Source: Cytophagales bacterium
GTDB taxonomy: Bacteria > Bacteroidota > Bacteroidia > Cytophagales > Cyclobacteriaceae
Direction: 5' to 3'
DNA: 11,048 bases
Assembly (NCBI GenBank): GCA_003454975.1
Contig: DMST01000353.1
Span: 835-11,882 of the forward strand
Positions within the stretch are counted from its first letter, which is position 1. Each line of letters starts with the position of its first letter. Made by a program: the position numbers and the translations under genes. Of this stretch, positions 8,330-11,048 are shown one piece after another. Under the pieces are notes generated by a model. That model was not told where the DNA came from. It searched no databases and was given only the letters and a program-made list of their open reading frames with translations.

Positions 8330-8364
8330 TTACAATTCAACCCGACCATACGATGGTCCAGCGG
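8330..8364 (+). promoter_or_regulatory. Second copy of the LytTR-like element, upstream of the acyltransferase gene
   Basis: It shares TTACAATTCAACC and ACGATG with the element at 6316-6350 at identical spacing. The second half-site is TCCAGCGG here against TTCAACGG there, 21 bases after the first TTCAAC. It begins nine bases after the regulator stop codon and ends about 19 bases before a TAAGATTTG promoter-like sequence, so it would cover the -33 position, as expected for an activator replacing a missing -33 box. It also contains a 6-bp hairpin GACCAT-ACG-ATGGTC (8344-8358) with no T run after it. Confidence 0.55.
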
Positions 8365-8382
8365 AAAGTGCTTCTCACCGGG

Positions 8383-8391
8383 TAAGATTTG
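8383..8391 (+). promoter_or_regulatory. Candidate -7 element for the acyltransferase gene
   Basis: TAAGATTTG resembles TAnnTTTG with one extra base between the TA and TTTG. No TTTG lies about 19 bases upstream; the second half-site of the LytTR-like element occupies that place. Transcription would start about 35 bases before the ATG at 8433. This is weaker than the receptor promoter and is called mainly from its position. Confidence 0.3.
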
Positions 8392-8432
8392 ATGGTTCTT
8401 GCTACCACATCATCCATCAAACCTGTAGAAAA

Positions 8433-9791
8433 ATGAAAGCTCTTCAAAAAGTAATCTTCGCCTCCATTCTATTCGTATTGCTGCTTTTTTCCAACGGTCA
8501 ATACGCCATGTCTTTTGCCATCTGGGTCGCTGTGCCGATGCTATTGTTTGCCGTGAGAAAACTGAAAAGATGGCAAGGCTTTCTATTTGCATTGGTGATG
8601 ATCGGCGCCAGCTATTATTTCGCTTTTGATGTCGTGCCCTTTATACCTGTTCCGGTATCCATTGCACTCGCGGTCATGTATAGTGCTGTTGCCAGCTTGC
8701 CCTACTTGATTGATTCCTTTTTCTCAAAAAACCGAGCATCATTCTTAGCCACCCTTGTTTTTCCTACCGCTGCGGTTCTATTTGAGTATGCATACCATCA
8801 ATTCTACCCCTATGGTAGCTGGGGACATCTGGCCTACTCTCAGGAATCTCAAACCGCTCTGTTACAATCTATCTCGGTATTGGGGATGGGCTACATAACC
8901 TTTCTGATTACCTGGTTTGCTGCCGTAGTCAATTGGGTCTATGAGCAGAGGCAACAACAGGGAACCGTTAAGCAGGGGGTACTCGCCTACAGCCTTGTGT
9001 TAGGCATCACACTCATGTACGGCAGCTATCGCATCACCTTTCAGGAGGCTAATTCCGAAACGGTTCAGGTAGCGTCTATTTCCGCCCAAGATAGCCTGAT
9101 GGTTCAGATAGATCTTCCTGGCTTGAACAACCCAGAAACCGAGCAGGAAGTGAAGGCAATTATTCGTGCTAACACCACCCGGTTGAACAACCATTTGTTT
9201 GACCGCAGCATGGCTGAAGCGCAGGCAGGCGCTAAAATCGTTTTTTGGGCAGAGGGCAACGGTACCATCTTGAAAGAAGATGAACACGAGTTGTATAATC
9301 AGGCGAGTATGATAGCCGCAGAACAAAAGATCTACTTGGGCCTGGGTGTAGCGGTAATTGACCCCACCAACAGCCGTTTCTTAGAGAATAAGTTTGTGGT
9401 ATTTGACCCAGAGGGCAACAAAGCGATCGACTATTGGAAAGGCATTTCGGTACCTGGCGCTGAAGCCCCCATCAGTAACAATCAAGCCGTGGGTATCCAA
9501 CAGATAGACACGGACTATGGCACCCTTGCAGCGGTCATCTGCTTCGATCTCGACTTTCCCGATTACCTGAAAGGAGCTAACGGCACGGACATCCTCTTGG
9601 CCCCCAGCAATGACTTTATCGAGATCGACCCTATGCATACGGATATGGCAAAATTCAGAGCGATTGAGCAAGGCTTCAATCTCATTCGCCAAGCCAGTCA
9701 TGGACGTTCGGCGGGCACCGACTACACCGGTAAAGTGGTGAGCGAAATGGACCACTTTACCGACCCTGAAAAAACCATGGTCACAAAATAG
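8433..9791 (+). CDS. lnt: Apolipoprotein N-acyltransferase-like protein (nitrilase fold), ended by an in-frame amber codon
   Basis: 452 residues as read. Lnt transfers a phospholipid acyl chain to the N-terminal cysteine of lipoproteins at the inner membrane. About seven hydrophobic helices occupy residues 5-200 (about 6-19, 24-42, 49-67, 75-96, 103-118, 146-168, 183-200). A carbon-nitrogen hydrolase domain follows (about 210-445) with the Glu-Lys-Cys triad in place: Glu274 (FWAEG), Lys336 (DYWKGISVPGAE) and Cys370 (AAVICFDLDFP). In E. coli Lnt the triad is E267, K335 and C387. Overall identity to classical Lnt looks low around the first two motifs (WAEG rather than WPES), so a related nitrilase-type acyltransferase is possible. 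TAG at 9789-9791 stops the frame just before the conserved end; the following codons in the same frame continue the family sequence. The gene follows the LytTR regulator by 111 bases, with a LytTR-like site and possible promoter in the gap. Confidence 0.85.
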   Translation: MKALQKVIFASILFVLLLFSNGQYAMSFAIWVAVPMLLFAVRKLKRWQGFLFALVMIGASYYFAFDVVPFIPVPVSIALAVMYSAVASLPYLIDSFFSKNRASFLATLVFPTAAVLFEYAYHQFYPYGSWGHLAYSQESQTALLQSISVLGMGYITFLITWFAAVVNWVYEQRQQQGTVKQGVLAYSLVLGITLMYGSYRITFQEANSETVQVASISAQDSLMVQIDLPGLNNPETEQEVKAIIRANTTRLNNHLFDRSMAEAQAGAKIVFWAEGNGTILKEDEHELYNQASMIAAEQKIYLGLGVAVIDPTNSRFLENKFVVFDPEGNKAIDYWKGISVPGAEAPISNNQAVGIQQIDTDYGTLAAVICFDLDFPDYLKGANGTDILLAPSNDFIEIDPMHTDMAKFRAIEQGFNLIRQASHGRSAGTDYTGKVVSEMDHFTDPEKTMVTK

Positions 9792-9944
9792 CCTACTCAA
9801 GGGGTCCGCACCCTTTATTCTGTAATTGGTGATAGCTTCATCGCAGTATGCTTGCTCGTGTTTGTGTTCAGCAGCCTAGCACTGAAAAGAGGAGTGGCAT
9901 TCCGTTTCAAGAAGCAATCGCTTACTTTGGAACCCTACGGATGA
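9792..9944 (+). pseudogene. Severed C-terminus of the Lnt-like protein, same frame after the amber codon
   Basis: Without any frame change, the 50 codons after TAG encode PTQGVRTLYSVIGD, then a hydrophobic stretch (FIAVCLLVFVFSSLAL), then KRGVAFRFKKQS and a TGA at 9942-9944. Lnt proteins normally end this way: a VRTLYxxxGD segment followed by the last membrane helix and a short basic tail. With the amber codon counted, the full frame is 503 codons, close to the usual Lnt length of about 510. The possible causes are a recent nonsense mutation, an assembly or read error, or stop-codon readthrough. Conservation of the segment argues that any mutation is recent. Confidence 0.8.
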
Positions 9945-9971
9945 GTATAACACCCCTTATGTTCTATCGAT

Positions 9972-10005
9972 GGCTACCCAGCAGATTTATTGCTCGGTAG
10001 CCTTT
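9972..10005 (+). terminator. Terminator-like hairpin after the Lnt-like gene
   Basis: GGCTACC (9972-9978) pairs with GGTAGCC (9996-10002), and inside it AGCA pairs with TGCT across a single C/C mismatch, leaving a seven-base loop. TTT and a T-rich stretch (TTTGATGTTTCCC) follow. It lies 27 bases after the TGA at 9944 but 180 bases after the amber codon, which fits 9944 as the original end of the gene. Confidence 0.6.
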
Positions 10006-10199
10006 GATGTTTCCCTTGATAATCTCGCTCACCCCTCAGTTTGACCGTAATCAGAAATTGGGTCCATTTACCCCTAGCACTCACATTGCACCTCGGCTTT
10101 TTCAGAATCGTTGCTACTTGTAAAGAAGAGGCCTTATTTCACCTACACCATTGCCGGGTTTCATCATGCCTAGCACCGTTTGTTTATTGCCCGATACTG

Positions 10200-10243
10200 G
10201 TGTCATATCCGTGTCACACGGGTGTCATACCCGTGTCCTGCTA
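10200..10243. repeat. Four tandem 11-base repeats starting GTGTC, operator-like
   Basis: GTGTC occurs at 10200, 10211, 10222 and 10233, exactly 11 bases apart. Units 1 and 3 are almost identical (GTGTCATATCC and GTGTCATACCC); unit 2 is GTGTCACACGG and unit 4 is degenerate after GTGTC. The array also folds on itself: CCGTGT-C-ACACGG (10209-10221) and ACACGGGT-GTCAT-ACCCGTGT (10216-10236) are perfect inverted repeats. An 11-base direct-repeat period is what OmpR/PhoB-type regulators use, and GTGTCAT resembles the Pho-box half-site CTGTCAT. The array lies just upstream of the promoter-like element for the HTH-2TM gene. The regulator is unknown. Confidence 0.6.
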
Positions 10244-10271
10244 CTTACAGCACCAACAAACGCTTTGTAAT

Positions 10272-10279
10272 TAGCTTTG
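10272..10279 (+). promoter_or_regulatory. Candidate -7 element for the HTH-2TM gene
   Basis: TAGCTTTG matches TAnnTTTG exactly. The -33 position (10249-10252) reads AGCA, not TTTG, so the promoter would be weak or activator-dependent. The last GTGTC repeat ends about 12 bases upstream of that position. Transcription would begin near 10286, about 60 bases before the protein. Confidence 0.4.
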
Positions 10280-10348
10280 CCCTGCAAATAATTCTAGAGC
10301 AAAAGAAGAATAGATCACAACACGACTAATTTAAGAGATATCAAAAAA

Positions 10349-10765
10349 TTGAGGTTGGATCGGCATTGGTCTCAAGATCAATTAGCAGAAATGAGCGGGT
10401 TAAGTTTAAGAACTGTTCAACGCATTGAAAACGGAGAAAATGCCAGTTTAGAATCGTTGAAAGCATTAGCATCTGTTTTTGAAACCGACATTACTGATTC
10501 GGATAAAGAAGAGGAAATAGCACAAGCAAGGAAAGAAGAAGCGTACGTTCAAAATGTAAAGGGGTTTTACAAACTTCTTGCGTTAGCGGTCTTCAGTTTA
10601 GTCACATTCCTGATCATTGCACTTTTCAATTCCGAAGTATGGTACTTCTTTTTCTACATGTTGATCTTCTACGCTGTTGTCCTGGCGGTATATTCCATTA
10701 ATTACTTTGACTTCTTTGGGAAAGAGTGGGAGAGAAAAATCATCCATAGGAAATTCAAAAAATGA
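10349..10765 (+). CDS. HTH (XRE-type) protein with a C-terminal 2TM domain
   Basis: 138 residues from a TTG start. Residues 5-50 form a Cro/C1-type helix-turn-helix (HWSQDQLAEMSGLSLRTVQR, then IENGENASLESLKALASVFE), followed by a charged linker (51-70) and two hydrophobic helices (about 74-93 and 97-117) ending in FFGKEWERKIIHRKFKK. This matches the 2TM domain of Bacteroidota, often joined to an HTH. The protein is presumably a membrane-anchored DNA-binding regulator of unknown target. No ATG is available: upstream of TTG the frame reads LRDIKK and stays open back to TAG at 10295-10297, and family members usually begin a few residues before KxLRLxRxWSQ. The true start may therefore be a rare ATC (10340) or ATA (10310), or the ATG was lost. 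AGAAGAA (10304-10310) could be a ribosome site for an earlier start. The gene is more AT-rich than its neighbours. Confidence 0.85.
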   Translation: MRLDRHWSQDQLAEMSGLSLRTVQRIENGENASLESLKALASVFETDITDSDKEEEIAQARKEEAYVQNVKGFYKLLALAVFSLVTFLIIALFNSEVWYFFFYMLIFYAVVLAVYSINYFDFFGKEWERKIIHRKFKK

Positions 10766-10891
10766 CAGTTTCCAATGAAGTCCTCCTCATGAGCCTACTA
10801 CTACCTCACATTAGTAATTGGCCACACCGTAGGTGCACGATACAGTGGCCCGCACCAGCAGACAGCCTTTCGCGGGCATAAGAGGCCGCGG

Positions 10892-11048
10892 TTATGGGTT
10901 ACCCTCGGCATCTTGCACGCAGCGGAAGCCCGTATGATTGAATCCAGAATCCTTAGAAGAGCTCATCCGGCGGGAAACACGGTACCCACTACAATAGGTA
11001 TCGTTGCACAGAAAGGACCCGCCGCGGATCACGTGCTTCTCGGACCAG
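10892..11048 (-). CDS. Formylglycine-generating enzyme (SUMF1/FGE-sulfatase) family protein, C-terminal fragment
   Basis: The last 51 residues of a minus-strand gene that enters from the right edge; the stop is TAA at 10892-10894 and the first complete codon is at 11045-11047. The fragment HVIRGGSFLCNDTYCSGYR, then VSRRMSSSKDSGFNHTGFRCV, matches the C-terminus of formylglycine-generating enzymes. Those enzymes oxidise a cysteine of sulfatases to the catalytic formylglycine. Both active-site cysteines of the family, spaced C-x4-C (CNDTYC, equivalent to human FGE Cys336 and Cys341), are present, as is the serine of GGS before them. Many SUMF1-domain proteins lack this pair and do other things, so true FGE activity is favoured, although no sulfatase is visible here. 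It converges on the HTH-2TM gene; the 126-base gap holds only a weak GGCCAC/GTGGCC hairpin with a 19-base loop (10820-10850). Confidence 0.88.
   Translation of the reverse strand, partial: WSEKHVIRGGSFLCNDTYCSGYRVSRRMSSSKDSGFNHTGFRCVQDAEGNP

Larger units (their letters stand above)
9945..10348. other. Non-coding region between the Lnt-like and HTH-2TM genes
   Basis: It contains a terminator-like hairpin (9972-10005), a four-fold 11-base repeat (10200-10243) and a promoter-like TAGCTTTG (10272-10279). An open frame at 10041-10274 exists on the plus strand, but its translation is low-complexity and overlaps the repeats, so I do not call it a gene. Nothing recognisable was found between about 10010 and 10199. 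Confidence 0.55.

Noticed and set aside
8344..8358. GACCAT-ACG-ATGGTC hairpin as a terminator after the response regulator
   Set aside because: The stem is only six pairs and no T run follows; it lies inside the LytTR-like element, which better explains the sequence.
9789..9791. Amber codon as a pyrrolysine or other recoding site
   Set aside because: No stem-loop typical of recoding is evident downstream and the protein family has no known special residue here; mutation, read error or simple readthrough are likelier.
10200..10243. CRISPR-like repeat array
   Set aside because: Units are 11 bases with no spacers and no cas genes are near; the period fits a binding-site array instead.
10041..10274. 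Plus-strand open frame of 77 codons
   Set aside because: The translation resembles no family, overlaps the 11-base repeats and the promoter-like element, and has no ribosome site; it is treated as non-coding.
10820..10850. GGCCAC/GTGGCC inverted repeat as a bidirectional terminator between the HTH-2TM and FGE genes
   Set aside because: A six-pair stem with a 19-base loop and no T run on either strand is too weak to call.

Overview
The window looks like a piece of a Bacteroidota chromosome, probably from the Saprospiria/Cytophagia side. The evidence is an outer-membrane beta-barrel receptor with an N-terminal carboxypeptidase-regulatory-like domain, a LytS-type kinase paired with a LytTR regulator, an HTH-2TM protein, and at least one promoter of the exact Bacteroidota form (TTTG, 19 bases, TAnnTTTG). 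No rRNA, tRNA, CRISPR array or insertion sequence was seen.

Left part (1-5690, all minus strand). A lipopeptide-type assembly line begins here and runs off the left edge. Its first enzyme is a fatty acyl-AMP ligase fused to a carrier protein (1205-3127). It overlaps by ATGA with a nonribosomal peptide synthetase that opens with a TubC-type docking domain and a condensation domain (1-1208, partial). The apparent logic is that a fatty acid is activated, loaded on the fused carrier, handed over through a docking contact and condensed onto the first amino acid. Upstream on the same strand is an 801-residue outer-membrane barrel receptor (3206-5611) with a clear promoter at 5660-5690; a short perfect hairpin separates it from the ligase.

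Middle part (5612-9944, plus strand). After about 900 non-coding bases come a four-helix LytS/YehU-type histidine kinase (6510-7550), its LytTR response regulator (7569-8321) and an apolipoprotein N-acyltransferase-like membrane protein (8433-9791). The acyltransferase reading frame is cut by one in-frame amber codon; the 50 codons after it still encode the expected C-terminus, and a terminator-like hairpin lies just past the true end. The same 35-base element, with half-sites 21 bases apart as in LytTR binding sites, occurs in front of the kinase and in front of the acyltransferase. This suggests that the regulator controls both itself and an envelope-lipid enzyme.

Right part (9945-11048). 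A non-coding stretch carries four 11-base repeats beginning GTGTC, placed just upstream of a TAGCTTTG promoter element. It is followed by a small HTH-2TM protein that lacks an ATG start (10349-10765). Convergent to it, entering from the right edge, is the C-terminus of a formylglycine-generating-enzyme family protein that keeps both active-site cysteines (10892-11048).
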